A stretch of DNA of 64,000 nt from Isoetes taiwanensis (GCA_021234155.1 JAJEKV010000066.1:5990800-6054799), one strand, 5' to 3'; shown: positions 10,632 through 22,605, counted from the first letter of the stretch. Numbers and translations are program-made. Notes: generated from the letters alone by a model not told the origin.

Positions 10632-11777
10632 ACTTTACAACAATAATAATATCTTCCTTTGATGCCTCTGCTACTCTTGTAATTACTTCCCCTATTCTAG
10701 AATCTACAAATTTAAATGCCTTTCTTGCACATCATCCCCTGTTCGTTCCTGAAATCGTAACCAAATTACTAAAAGTTCAAGCATATGGACCTTCTACAAC
10801 ATTTTTCTCATGACTACATATATTAAAAATGCTAAATGAAACCCATTACCACATGACAAAGTTCAAAGCCGGCTCCAGCAAGGAGGATTGACGTAGCCAA
10901 ACCAGCGGCGTCCCCATCAAGCTAATTGTTTGTTCTGCAAAGGAAAATGCAATAACAAAAAATGTTTGGCATGTTTGACATATATAATGTTTCTTCTACT
11001 TTGCACATTCCCATCACACATTTTACACTGCTCATCTGTTGAAAGAATGGCATGCTGAATTGGTGCCAATGCAGTAAAAAAAACGAACTACGAACTTCTT
11101 TTGTGTCTTTCTCAAAGCAAGAAGCAAAAATAGTACAGTTCGAGCAAAGGAGAGGAGCTGCAAAGAGGAGCAAAAAAAAAGGAACAGTGCAAGGCTGCAA
11201 AAGAGAGGAGTTGTGAAGAGAAGCAAACAAGGGAACAATGCAAGGCTGCAAAAGAGATGAGTTGTGAAGAGAAGCAAATAAAGAAACACATTTGTGAGAA
11301 TACTGAGGGCAAGGCTGGAAAGACCGGAAAACAAAGTGAATAAATTCCTTCTCTAGATTTGAGCCATCTCATGGCCGATTTTCCATGTGAGTAAATAAGA
11401 CAAAGACCAAAACATCAAGCAGCACATCTAGAGAAAAGAGCTTACAAAAATGTCCTGAATATACTCTGAATTGGTTCACGGGTTGCAGGCAGGGTTTGCA
11501 TCACATAAAATGGTTTACAGCCTAAGAAGTTTGTTCGTTTGTCCCCGCTATCAGAGCAAGCATATTGCAACCACGGACTCAAGCAACGTCAATAGCATCA
11601 TATGCTGCTCTTCCAGCCATAGCTAGGATCGAATAACCCAGCAGGAAAGAGGTAACGAAAAGAGAAAACCCTAAACTACCCTCCAATCTATGCATCGACC
11701 AATATGAGCCGTCCAATTTAGTCGAACGCCCTAAACCATCCGATTTAGAGCTGGGTCCAACACTTACAATAAAAACT
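10632..11777 (-). repeat. Tandem duplication in Helitron, unit A
   Basis: About 1.15 kb repeated next to itself as 11778-13003. Shared blocks include the stretch starting GATGCCTCTGCTACTCTTG (10661 and 11803), the AG-rich repeat AGAGGAGTTGTGAAGAGAAG and the terminal block ending ACAATAAAA. Unit A lacks the Helitron 5' terminal bases that unit B keeps. Short open frames in the AG-rich part are low-complexity and not convincing genes. Confidence 0.8.
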
Positions 11778-13003
11778 AACAACAATAACAACATTATCCT
11801 TTGATGCCTCTGCTACTCTTGTCATTACTTCCCCTATTCTAAAATCTACAAATTTAAATGCCTTTCCTGCACATCATCCCCCGTTCGTTCTTGAAATTGT
11901 AACCAAATTACTAAAAGTTCAAGCCTATGAGTCTTCTACAGCATTTTTCTCATGACTACATTTATTGAAAATGCCAAATCAAACCCATTACCACATGACA
12001 AAGTTCAAACCCAGCTCCAGCAAGGAGGATGGACGTAGCCAAGCCAGCGACCTCCCCATCAAGCTAATTGTTTGTTCTGCAAAACGTAATGGGGAAAGAA
12101 AACTCAGAGTTAATGAAATGAGGAAAATGCAATAACAAAAAACGTTTGGCGTGCTTGACATATATAATGTTTCTTCTACTCTGCACATTCTCATCACACA
12201 TTTTACACTGCCCATCTGTTGAAAGAGTGGCATGCTGAATTGGTGCCAATGCAATAAAAAAAAATGAACTACGAACTTCTTTTGTGTCTTTCTCAAAGCC
12301 AAGAAGCGGAAATAGTATAGTTCGAGCAAAGGAGAGGAGCTGCGAAGAGGAGCAAAAAAAGGAACAGTGCAAGGCTGCAAAAGAGAGGAGTTATGAAGAG
12401 AAGCAAACAAAACAAAATACATTTGTGAAGAGAAGCAAACAACGGAACAATGCAAGGCTGCAAAAGAGAGGAGTTGTGAAGAGAAGCAAATAAAGAAACA
12501 CATTTGTGAGAATACTGAGGGCAAGGCTGGAAAGACCGAAAAACAAAGTGAATAAATTCCTTTTCTAGATTTGAGCCATGTCATGGCCGATTTTCCATGG
12601 GAGTAAATAAGACAAAGACCAAAACATCAAGCAACATATGCAGAGAAAAGAGCTTACAAAAATGTCCTGAATATTACTCTGAATCGATTCACGGGTTGCA
12701 GGCAGGGTTAACTTGCATCACAGAAAATGGTTTACAGCCTAAGAAGTTTGTTCGTTTGTCCCTGCTCTTCTTGATTAGAGAAAGCATGTTGCAGCCACAG
12801 ACTAAAGCAACGTCAATAGCATCATATATTGCCCTTCCAGCCATAGCTAGGATCGAACGACCTCCAGCAGGAAAGAGGTAACAAAGAGTGAAAACCCTAA
12901 ACTGCCCTCGGAGCTATGCATCGAGCAATATGAGCCATCCGATTTAGTCGAATGACCTAAATCGTCCGATTTAGGGCTGGGTCCAACAGTTACAATAAAA
13001 CTT
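11778..13003 (-). repeat. Tandem duplication in Helitron, unit B
   Basis: Second unit of the duplication, diverged from unit A by point changes and small indels, including an extra AG-rich sub-repeat near 12400-12460. It abuts the Helitron 5' end at 13015. Minus-strand reading from the end gives an upstream-like region with AAATCGGA and TTTAGG boxes, which could be a captured promoter or 5' exon. Confidence 0.75.
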
Positions 13004-13015
13004 TATAATATAGGA

Positions 13016-13160
13016 TGGAAGTATGATGCAAGTGATCCGTCCCAATGAGTGGAAATAAAATCCATATGTTGATGTCATGGAACCCCGGAAAGGGCAAGGT
13101 GGATCTGAGAAAAGGGAACATTAAGATTCCAATCTCTGTGGAGAGTCACTAGAGAAGATA
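13016..13160 (+). pseudogene. Continuation of GHTHEDID gene copy 1 after the Helitron
   Basis: Starts in frame with 6680: TGG AAG TAT GAT gives WKYDASDPSQ, then a stop, then VEIK. A later frame has KVDLRKGNIKIPISVE, which lines up with the end of copies 2 and 3 (KKIPNTIKIPV). This is the C-terminal end of the same decayed gene. Confidence 0.6.
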
Positions 13161-14430
13161 GCCGAACAAGCAAAATAAAGTACGAGAGTCCATGAGTATC
13201 TTATGATGTGAATCTTACTTTCATTGTAATCCTACTTTCAGTGCATCTTACTTTCATTGTATTCGTGCTTTCATTGTAATCTTACTTTCAGTGTATGAGT
13301 ATCTTACTCTCATTGTCGATGAGTATAAATGTGTTGAGTATCTACTTGACTATGTGGAATACTGGCTTGTGATTAACTAAGTGTTAACTTATAATTTCAG
13401 ACCTATTAGAATTAAGGCTGATAATAAAAAGTATTTACATGCAATTCCACATTGTTGAAATTGGGGTTGTCACTATTTGTAAATTTAAAAATGAGGGAAT
13501 AATTTCAAAATAACGGAATCGTGGTTGATATTCCATTATGCTATGTGACGTAATAGAGAAAATGCCTTGGAGAACTTCAAATAGTTCATTAAAATGGAAG
13601 GGACAAACAAATGGAACCATGGTCATACGTTTGACTGTTGAACAATTGAGGGTTGGTGTGACAAGTAAGACTAGTAGGTCCCTGGAAACATGCATCACGT
13701 GGCCAAAAATGGTAGTTGTTAGAATTTCTTGACCAAGGACCACATCTAGACTTGGAGTTGGAATTTTGTAGAGGCTGACCTGCAGCTAAATTTTACAGAG
13801 GCTAACCGACTACAGCCCGAAATGCATGTGAATGAGTTGCTGAATCAAACAGCTGATTCTGCACTGTCTCAGCCATCCAAATTTTGAAGCCTTATCTCTT
13901 GCCCGGCGGACCGCGCTTTGCCAGCAGGAATTGAGCCAGCAGCTGAAAATCGCCAAAAAACCCCTCCTGTCAATCACCCATTCACACCATGTCGCCAAAT
14001 TCACACTTCTAACAAAACTGTAACTTAATTATGAACAAACTCATCATGCTCCTACAAAAGTTTAATCAGGAACTGCACTTTACCTTTAGATTCTTCTTCA
14101 CATCTCAGGGATATGCTCAAAATGTAGAGCTGTTTTGACTGTAAAATCATACCTGTCACAGAAAGGCTCTTGGGGATGAAGACGAGACAGATCCTTCTAG
14201 GCCGGCAGCGGAATTATGTGCCAGATCTTTGCCTCTGCTATCACTTCCGGAATAACATGTTGGTTTCATTTCATCAAATATTTGCAGAGCAAACAGAGAA
14301 ACAGAGTTATCTGGAAGTGATAACAGAGCATAGTATTGACACAGAATTTAGAGTGTGCAGACCTAGAAGGATCTGGCTCATCTTGATCCCCCAGCACCAT
14401 TATCATCATCCTCACGAGCATAGTGTTCTC
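13161..14430. other. Spacer with imperfect short repeats
   Basis: Near 13200-13320 the phrase CTTACTTTCATTGTA or a close variant recurs several times. After that there is no gene or element that I recognise. The short open frames on both strands overlap one another and have no family resemblance. Confidence 0.4.
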
Positions 14431-14435
14431 GCATT

Positions 14436-14637
14436 TACAAGAAATAAAGATAGAAAGATAGATAGATAGATCGATCATCGTTTCCTCGAACGTAGTATTC
14501 TCGCGTTTATGGGAAGAAAGATAGGAAGATAGATAGAACATCATTCCACCAGCATAGGGTGCTCTTGTTTACAAGAAAGAAGGAAAGAAAGAAAGAAAGA
14601 ACGCAGAATAGATAGATAGATAGATAGATAGATAGTA
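14436..14637. repeat. GATA/GAAA microsatellite cluster
   Basis: Runs of (GATA)n at about 14450-14470, 14520-14540 and 14609-14635, and (GAAA)n at about 14570-14600, within a region that partly repeats itself (CATCGTTTCCTCGAACG and similar). Simple sequence; no coding role. Confidence 0.9.
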
Positions 14638-15036
14638 GAAGTCATCTATAAATCCTCTAAACTTCTCTTCTGTCATTCAATGTCCAACTTCCATTTGGCA
14701 TATAACATTATCTTCTGTTTTTTCTTCCATTTGGCATATAGGACGTCTTCTGTTTCTCAGCTTCTCTAACACCAACCAGCACGTGGAATAGTTAAATGCT
14801 TTATGCTTCCATATACAAATATGCTTTTTTCCATCCACAAATATGCTTTTTTGTCCATATATAGAGAAATCCCACGTTATTTATGGGTTGCATTTCTGGA
14901 GGTAATGAAAATTAATATAGATTCTAAAGCCTTTTGCAATTGCATTTTTTAATATGTCAAAGGCAGGCGTAAATACCGCAACTACAATTTGGCTTGATAA
15001 CTACATATCTCTAACATATAATTATAAAGGGGTAGT

Positions 15037-15460
15037 TTCTGGAATGTTCTATTATTAGATATTGAACCCAGATTTTCCAATGGTTGGCTTAGGGGGCATT
15101 TCTAGAAGACTTGTGGAAGGTGTCGCGGAGATTCTGGAAGGTAACCGGAATGACTATGTCTGGGGCTCTCTGGAATGATCTGGAAAGTGCCGTAGCGGCC
15201 GGTCGATTTAACCCGTAGCAGTTTGTGGCGGCGATAGGTAGGAAAGGGGGCTTCTGGAGAGAGACGACGGAAGCTGTAGGGCGCCTGCTGTGCTTTCCCT
15301 TTTGTCCGCTTCTATTGTTATTTGTGTTTCTGTGCTGTTGGCGGCTGAGGGTTGTCGCGTCCGGCATGCAGGGCCGCCTCGGGCATCAAGGGTAAGATGA
15401 AGCGTGGGTAGCGGTGCGGATTCAAGCTGATGTGTGGCTCTTGATCTGCGTATAAATCAG
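15037..15460 (+). promoter_or_regulatory. Heat-shock-element cluster with TATA box
   Basis: A perfect three-unit heat shock element (TTC, GAA, TTC at 15037-15049) is followed by TTCTAGAA (15100-15107), TTCTGGAA (15132-15139) and a CTCTGGAA half-match (about 15168). A TATAAAT box lies at 15451-15457. Heat shock factors bind inverted nGAAn units in this phasing. It looks like the promoter of a stress-inducible gene reading rightward, and the possible exon at 15621-15926 lies downstream. A minus-strand open frame at 15089-15367 overlaps it and is treated as a shadow. Confidence 0.4.
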
Positions 15461-15620
15461 GTAATTACTTATTCCTTTATCGAACTTGAATTAGTGAACT
15501 GTATGGATTTTTTGCGGGTATCATCCCTACTGGTGTGAAGAGTAGACGGAGATAGCGAGAATGGTTCGGCTTAGTTCGACTGTTTTTTTGGACGAGATTA
15601 GACGGCAAGCATGCCAATAA

Positions 15621-15926
15621 ATCTGCTCTTCCAAATATCTAAGCAGTGTTTTAATCCTGATATGTGCAAGCACGGCCCCAGTTTACAGTGCTCAAGAGTT
15701 TAGAAAAAATGCCATTTTTTGTGCAAAATCTCCTTCGACTCTTGGCAGATGCCTGCAGTGCGAGCCAAATCAAAAAAGTGTTGAGGTCCCTATTGCTGGA
15801 ACATGGTTCAAAAACGAGGAAGTTAGAGCAAAAGAAGGAAAAAAACACACAGCTATACACTTAGCCACAGACAAAGCTCTGCACATCATTGCCGAGGAAG
15901 AGTGTGGATTTTATATCTGTGAATAG
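15621..15926 (+). CDS. Possible terminal exon of an unrecognised gene
   Basis: About 101 codons are open to a TAG at 15924. The frame has no ATG, so it would be a 3' exon; TAAGCAG near 15645 could be the splice acceptor. The first part is hydrophobic and Ala/Ser-rich (VLILICASTAP), like a secretion signal, and is followed by a Cys-bearing segment (CLQCEP) and an acidic/basic tail ending ECGFYICE. I do not recognise the family. Two other frames over the same DNA are shadows if this one is real. Support is the open length and the promoter-like block 170 bp upstream; it could still be chance. Confidence 0.3.
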   Translation: MCSSKYLSSVLILICASTAPVYSAQEFRKNAIFCAKSPSTLGRCLQCEPNQKSVEVPIAGTWFKNEEVRAKEGKKHTAIHLATDKALHIIAEEECGFYICE

Positions 15927-17975
15927 GATAGAGAGGGTACTGTTTGAGAATAGGGACGCGGAAGAGCCCGACTCCTTGGAATGTTTGCCCAAAAAGAGCA
16001 TTCCAACATTTCAAAACATTACAGCCCTCAAACATTAACTAAAGTGTGCCGTTGAGGTTATTGAGAAAAGATAATTTCACTTTTAAGCACATTTCATATT
16101 AAATTACAATGTAGCATGACTGATATTAAAATAGGGTATTAGTGTCAGACTTAAATAAGAACATGACACATACCACTGTTCGAATTTTGTGGGAACTCTG
16201 GTTTTGAATACAAATGCATCTCAAAATATCCTGTCTAATGCACTATAAGGTACATTCTGTTATCTCGTATGTGAGGGCATATTCCTACCAAAGCAGATGG
16301 GGTTGCCCTTTTTACATTGATTCTGGCTTTTGGTTCTGAATTACATGTCTCCAGGTGGTATTTTACTTGCCTTTGGTTTGTTTAGGATACTAGGATAACA
16401 TCTATATTAACTGGTCTTATAGACCCAAGCAGTTTGTTGTAAATATTGATAAATTAAACTTTTTCTTCTGTCAGAAGGTGGTCAATCACTACAATCTTCG
16501 ATTCAGGCCTTTAATAACACGGAGCCAGCATCAATTTTCTGTCTGGTTGATGATTGTTATAGTCTTTCATGCTGTTAAGTTTTGTTTGTATCGTGAAAAG
16601 ACTGGTTGACTGTATTGAATGGGATTATTATGGCTTGGGGTTATTAAAATTCTCATCCCCAAAGCTGCAGATAGAGATATGACATGCATATTCATTTACA
16701 GTGAACACTTTTCCTGCTAATAACCACTGTTAATGATATATTTGTATAAGACACATTAGACTATGCAAATTGACTTCTGAGGTCCAGCGCAAAGCTCAAA
16801 ATATAACCATTGGGAGCATCATTACACACCCCTGCAGTTGACATCAATATCCCTGTCCCCTACTGTTGATTTAGCACCAGTATGACACGCTGATCGTAAA
16901 TTCCACACTACCATTTTCTAAATGTTCAATTAGTTCATTGTAGATAAATCAAAAAGCAAATTGCAAGCACATCAGTTTAATCTTTCATGTTGTTATCTAC
17001 ATTGTAATGTAAAAACAGATGAGAACCAACTCTCCACCAATAGTAGTCTTCTCAGCTAATAATGTTTTAACCAATGGCACAAAGAAATAGCAGTGGTTCA
17101 GAATAAGAATGAACATTACAACTGGATTGCAACTATGATATTATTAGATTTTTTGTGAGACTCGCATTCCATGCAGCCTTTTAGCTCCATTCGCATCCTC
17201 TTAGATATATGTATACATTCAATACCATGGCATTATTGTATACAGAAAGGCTGCAGAATGCATCGCAGTTAGATCTCATACTAACCTGGTGCCAAAATCG
17301 TTACCGTGTTTACCTCGTGGATTAGATCCTTCCAGGCTAGGTCATGCAGTCTTTGGCTTCAATAAGGACGAAGGATCTAGGTCATGCAGTCTTTGGCTTC
17401 AATAAGGACCAAATGAAACCTTCTAAGGACAGTGAAATCCTCTAATTTTGTCTGCTATTTCGGTGGGTCATGCAAAGATAATAACCAGTATGCAATACTG
17501 GCATATGTTACGTTGTCTAGTTGTGACTTATTCTTGCTCTATTGTTATGGTTTGAGGAACCATCCGCTATGGTGCAGACAAATTCAGAGGAGACATTGAC
17601 ATGGGGCTTATGATCTACATATGTGGGCGTGGAAATAAGGGCACATGTCATTGAGTTGGTTTACTGCTTGAACTCACTCCCTATATTACAACTGTGCATA
17701 GCATAACTCTTTACATCTCTATTAACAATGGACATCAAAACTTCATACCCTTAGATAATGCTTGAGGATCAAACGTATTCCTCGATAAAACACCAAAAAA
17801 AAAAAGTCTTGAATGCTTGAGGCCACGATATAAATTGCTTGTATTTCTTAAATGTAAATAAATTCCAATAAGTTGGGTATTTGCAAATATAGTATCTTTC
17901 TTTTTGTAAATTCTAAAACAACTATGTGCATATGATCTCGAGAACCCAGTCTAACTACAAAATCAACATCATTTA
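15927..17975. other. Long spacer, no gene recognised
   Basis: AT-rich non-coding sequence. The only structure seen is a 40-bp tandem duplication at about 17338-17410. No transposon termini or RNA genes are recognised. Confidence 0.5.
17338..17410. repeat. 40-bp tandem duplication
   Basis: The phrase GTCATGCAGTCTTTGGCTTC followed by AATAAGGAC occurs at 17341 and again at 17381. Confidence 0.85.
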
Positions 17976-17980
17976 GTACA

Positions 17981-18005
17981 CTAGTTAGGCGTTGCTGGGC
18001 TAATG
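17981..18005 (-). mobile_element. Truncated Helitron 3' end
   Basis: On the minus strand this reads AGCCCAGCAACGC and then CTAACTAG, with T following. It matches the left hairpin arm and loop of the Helitron 3' ends at 52839 and 6692 and ends in CTAG, but the right hairpin arm is deleted. The matching 5' end is not identified. Confidence 0.4.
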
Positions 18006-18274
18006 TTGAGAACCAATATAACTTGTGTTATATTGGGAGTTATAGAGACATTTGAGTTGATGAAAGTAATACAGTGTCGTGGTAAACATTAAAGGGTTGT
18101 ATGAGAACTTGAATAATGTATTGGAGTTCCTCATGAATATTGGCATGGCAAGGTTGTTCCTCCTTTAGAAGTACTAAACCCATAAAACAAATAAATAAAC
18201 CTGAGGGTCCAGGGGATATTCATGTGGGAAGGTGTAGAAACCCTTAAGTGACCGGCATGGAGTTTTTCGATATA

Positions 18275-18422
18275 TTCCATATGTAAAGGTTTAGAGGTGC
18301 TTTTACGCACTTGCCTAGTGCAAATTCTATGGTAAAACATGTAAAGACATTCCATATGTATATGTAAGTTTAGAGGTGCTTTTTCGCACTTGCCTAGTGC
18401 AAATTCTATGGTCAAACATGTC
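18275..18422. repeat. 75-bp tandem duplication
   Basis: Two units starting TTCCATATGTA at 18275 and 18350 share CACTTGCCTAGTGCAAATTC. Each contains the inverted motif GCACTTGCCTAGTGC, a short palindrome. Confidence 0.8.
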
Positions 18423-18534
18423 TTTAAGAAACCTGTATACATGGGTGCTTTTGGTTACCTCTACACACTCATGCCATATCACCTTTACATATAACTGCAA
18501 AAATACCGCATGGTATAAATATTTCCTTTAGTAC

Positions 18535-18988
18535 TGTAACGTTCCTAACCGACATGCCCTTAACCAACTGGGCAAAACCGTCTAGACGTTTATGAGTAGT
18601 CGCTTCTACCCATTTATGCCGGTGTCTCGGGAACGCTCCACAGGCACATTCAAGGATCGAATACTCGAGCAGTCTACCATGGGCCCGTTACAGTCTCTCC
18701 CACTAGAACTATGCTCGTCCTCGAGCATCCAAGGCTATACCATGTCGCAATAATTACCAAGTCTTTGCAAATTACCCATGCATATAGGCACCCATGGAGA
18801 CTCGAACTCGAGACCTGCTCTGATACCAACTGTAACGTTCCTAACCGACATGCCCTTAGCCAACTGGGCAAAACCGTCTAGACGTTTATGAGTAGTCGCT
18901 TCTACCCATTTATGCCGGTGTCTCGGGAACGCCCCACAGGCACATTCAAGGTTCGAATACTCGAGCGGTCTACCATGGGCCCGTTACA
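18535..18988 (-). mobile_element. TRIM (terminal-repeat retrotransposon in miniature)
   Basis: Two direct terminal repeats of 158 bp each (18535-18692 and 18831-18988), starting TGTAAC and ending GTTACA, flank a 138-bp internal domain. On the minus strand the internal domain begins GT then TGGTATCAGAGC, the initiator tRNA-Met primer site, and ends with a purine-rich tract (GTGGGAGAGAC) before the 3' repeat. Size, layout and absence of coding sequence match TRIMs. The repeats differ at only a few bases, so insertion is relatively recent. No perfect target duplication is seen (AGTAC against AGTTT). It lies just beyond the 3' end of the transposase-like copy 2. Confidence 0.9.
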
Positions 18989-19002
18989 AGTTTCATGCCA
19001 AC

Positions 19003-22000
19003 ATAACGTATAAAAGCACAATTTCATTATTTTTGTACAAAACCTGAATTTATGGACCATTTTTTGGAGACCTACTTCAATAACAATTTTTCCCACACTA
19101 ACAAGCATCACCAGCGAGGGCTGCATATGCTTCAGCAACGGGCACTGGAATCTTGATAGTGTTGGGGATCTTCTTCCTGTTCGATGGAGACCAAGCAAAG
19201 TCGATTGTTTCCAACTCAATGCGATCACTAGCAGTGGTTGGCCTCCATCTTTTCTTCCAACAGTTTACATAATTGGCGGGTATTTTTGGTTCCTTCTGGG
19301 ACAGGCTCCCACCAAGTGATACATCTTGTCTCAAAGTTCTCCTTCTTATCATCCATTTGGGGCTCCTCGTGGCATACCCTACCCATGTGGGACACAACAC
19401 GTCATCGGGGCGTGCCATAATGAACATACCTTTCTTCCGTCCTTGAATGGATTGAATTACGGTATGGGTTTATCCTTCAATGGTCCCGCATTATGGAGGG
19501 CGATGCTTGCAATTGGGCTGCGATCGCAACCATTCGGAACCTGAACTCCTTCTTGCACGGTGCATGGGCGAAGTCCTCATAACTCCCTTAGGGCACGAAA
19601 TCTTCCCTAGCTCCTGTAAAGACCCATCCAATACTCAATGGTAGTCGTGAATTGTGCGGAATAGTTGGCTATTTCGGGGTGCCCTTCTTGCTTGTGGATA
19701 TTGCAACCCAATGAAGGATGTGCTTGTGGATCTTTGTTTAGAATCGGCCAAGGTCCTTAAGCTTGTTGCCTTTGGTTTAAGCAGCTTGGGTGTTCCTACG
19801 GGCATCATGGGCTTCCGTCTTCCCCTTCCTTCCACATTTTTATACGCTTTGTAGGCGACCAATCCAAGAAGCAAGGGCCGGGTTTTGTAATACATGATGA
19901 GGCCACTCTCCATTCATTGCAAATTTGAATGTCGGGGGTGGTGTGGCGATCAATCTATCATCGCCCCGGGTATGTACCCTTCTATAAACCCCTTCCAATC
20001 GGCACTTTATCAACAAGCGTATGGTGCAGGTGAATTTAGATTGCATGTGTGGAACTCATATAACAATTCGGGCATGGTCGCACACCTCGGCCTTCTTTAG
20101 AGTGGAGGAGAAGTTGCCAAACATAGCATCAATGTCTTCATGTGTATGTCCGGGCATCATGAAACCCAACTCTATCTCCTCGAACACACCAAGATATACT
20201 AGGTATGAAAGATACGAGAAAACATACATTTTTGTTTTGACCGAAGCATTGTCGATTGCAGCAACAATGTTAGGGGAGGGGCTTGAAAGAAGGTCCTTCG
20301 TGCGAGGCAAGCTTGCGGGGATGTTGCTATTGGTGAGTGCCAATTTCGATTTGAGTGCGCATTATTACGCAAGGAAGTCACCCAAAATTTGGAGCTGATG
20401 TTTTTAGGCATTGAAAGATGGCCTCCGGGATACTCATGAACCATCTCGAGCCTTCTCAAGATGCTATTCAAAGAACCCACATGGAAGTTCGAGTCGCCGG
20501 CCATAGATCCAAAGCAAAGTTTCCATAGCTTCCTCTCTCATGACCATGAGTAAGAGCACCCGTCAATGATGTTTTCAGTTTATCCAGTCTCCAAAGTGAC
20601 TTCACCGATTGCTGCAATTTTGGAATCATTGTCTTAGCCTGGTCCATCTTATCATGAATTATACAAACATAGTCTTTGGGATGCCTATGGGACAATAATC
20701 TCCACGACCAATCTTGGAGTGCGACAAGAGGCTTGCTCCAATCTATGTGCTCTTCTCGGTCATGCAATATCCGTCTTTCGCCTCATCCTTTGTCTTCAAG
20801 CAGTTTTACGTCGCGAATGACCTCGCATGTATCACATTTAGAGAACGGAATTTTTTTGGCGATACTGACATCCATAAAGCTCCTTTTCCAAGTTCTATGA
20901 AACCCCGCTGGCGAGACTTTCTTGCCTGTCAGTGCCATAACTTCTACATTCACCTCTTCGAGGATGCTTGTTTTTGTAAACATTGCAGGCAACTTCCTAA
21001 TGTTTTCCCGGATGCCATCTTCATTCCTCCGACTACGGTGAGGCAAGGATTCGCAATTCTCCCTTACAAACAAGGAGAAAAAACAGCCTCGGATGCTAAG
21101 GTGGATGCACGAGGCTTTCATCGCCCACCCGGTTCCGTGCTCGCTGCGAGCACCCTCGATGTATTGTGCTTTCCATTTCAGATACCACGACTTTGAGATT
21201 CCTGGGCCAAGGTACCGGGCTCTCTCACACACCGGCCTCCCATGCAACACCAAGCGTTCCACTCGGCGGCCTTTCATGTTGTTCCCAAGCATGTCATACA
21301 CAAATGTCACCACGTAAGCTAGACTTCATTGCATAGAACTCCTTGCGCATGTCGATGACCTGATTACGTGAGAACTTTGCACAACATCGTGTTTTGCAAC
21401 ACAATGTCGCTCGATATTTCAAAACAGCCTCCCTAGAGCTAAGGCGTTCAATCTTCGTTTGTTTCAATACCGCCCACTGGCCTTCGGGAGTGGAAAGTGT
21501 ACTTAGCCTCTCGAAATTTGGATGCTTCTCAATACTTGAGCTGCCTTGACTTGACGGAGTATCGCTTGCTTTCGGTTGGCTTGGCGGACAAGATCTCAGA
21601 CACCTTCACACCATCCACTGTAACATATTCAGTACTCCACCTTACAAGCATACCTGCTTTTGGTACCTGTAAACAAGCTTGACAACGGAAATTCACTTCA
21701 GCAGGAATTGGGTAACCTTCCACAATTGTCACTCCAATGCATTTCAATCCTAAGAACTGGTCGCATACTGCATCATCTGGGCCTGTAAAGGATGTGAACC
21801 CCTTTCCCGCAGGAATGGAGTCGCAAAGAGTGCCATATTTCCACGGGTCCTTCTCGGTAATGTGTATCTGTTCTGGGGGATAGGTTCCATAGTAGATTCC
21901 ACTCTCTGTTTTTTGGAGGTGGACCCGACATCCTCTACATTGGATTCACGCACGTCTTCCTCTCTCCAAAGAATGAAGGATCCTTTGGCTTCTCCTATAG

Positions 22001-22160
22001 TTTCTGCATCTAGAGTGGGCCATGGGAGGGCGTGGCACTCCTCAAAAACCTCTTGAACACCCACACTTACAGCTCCAGCGGGGATGGTTCTGAAATGGCA
22101 CTGCTTCGAGTCTCCAGCAAATCCTTTGGCAATGGGACGACCATCCTTGAAGATGTACAC
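19003..22160 (-). pseudogene. GHTHEDID-type (DUF7869-like) transposase-related gene, copy 2
   Basis: Read right to left: an N-terminal module (GRPIAKGFAGDSKQCHFRTI, GSFILWREEDV) resembling the DUF8039-like module near plant transposases; a Cys-bearing segment (NFRCQAC); a helical region with CCKTRCCAKFS, YDMLGNNMKGRRVERLVLHG and GRPVCERARYLG; then DYVCIIHDKMDQAKTM (about 20660) and FMMPGHTHEDIDAMFGNF (about 20130); and a C-terminus ending KKIPNTIKIPV (about 19150). An acceptor TCTTCTGCAG precedes the segment at about 22171, so an intron with palindromes lies upstream. At least four frameshifts make it a pseudogene. Transposition activity is inferred from family context only. Confidence 0.75.
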
Positions 22161-22605
22161 TTCCTGCAGAAGAGAGTTGTCAAAAAATGGTGCCAGACTA
22201 TTTAGAGAAGAACAGAAGCAGCCTCCTGATTACTGGCCCGGGTCAGAAATTGGGCGATCGCCCAGATTGGTTTTCAAACATCGCGCCTGGGGCTATTGGG
22301 AAAAGTAAACTGGGCGCCCGCCCAATTTACATGGCGCAAATGTACCAGCTTTGGATTCCAGCACAATGGGCAAAGCACACTGGCCACAGTAAATTGGGCG
22401 CTCGCCCAATTTGTCCCACTTCCTGCATGGGTCACCCGAATTGGATGCCCTGCACGTGGTGGTGGCCCAAGTAAAGTTGGCGGCCGCCCAGTTTGTATTC
22501 CAGCAAATGTCCCAGCTTTGGATTCCAAAGACAATGGGCAAAGCACAGCGCCCGCGATAAATTGATTTCGCCCAATTTGTCCCATTTCCTGCACGTGAGA
22601 ACACA

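Larger units (their letters stand above)
6681..13015 (-). mobile_element. Helitron (about 6.3 kb), minus orientation
   Basis: On the minus strand the element starts TCCTATATTATAAAG (right end, 13015) and ends in a 17-nt hairpin (6692-6708), about ten more bases and CTAG (6681). It is flanked by A on the left and T on the right in plus orientation, the A|T target of Helitrons. Removing it fuses codons AAG CAA to TGG AAG and restores the reading frame of the surrounding transposase-like gene, which confirms both ends. No Rep/helicase ORF is visible, so it is non-autonomous. Inside are a LINE fragment (7258-8745), unassigned DNA and a tandem duplication (10632-13003). Confidence 0.85.

Noticed and set aside
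10922-12584. Cys/Leu/Ser-rich minus-strand proteins in the Helitron duplication
   Set aside because: These frames are low-complexity readings of an AG-rich repeat and are open in several frames at once, as simple repeats often are.
18535-18988. Cassandra-type TRIM with a 5S rRNA promoter, or a tRNA gene
   Set aside because: The terminal repeats show no convincing 5S box A/C spacing. Although GTTCGA-like B-box words occur, no tRNA fold is evident.
19238-22308. Plus-strand frames opposite GHTHEDID copy 2
   Set aside because: They are shadows; the minus strand carries the recognised motifs in order.
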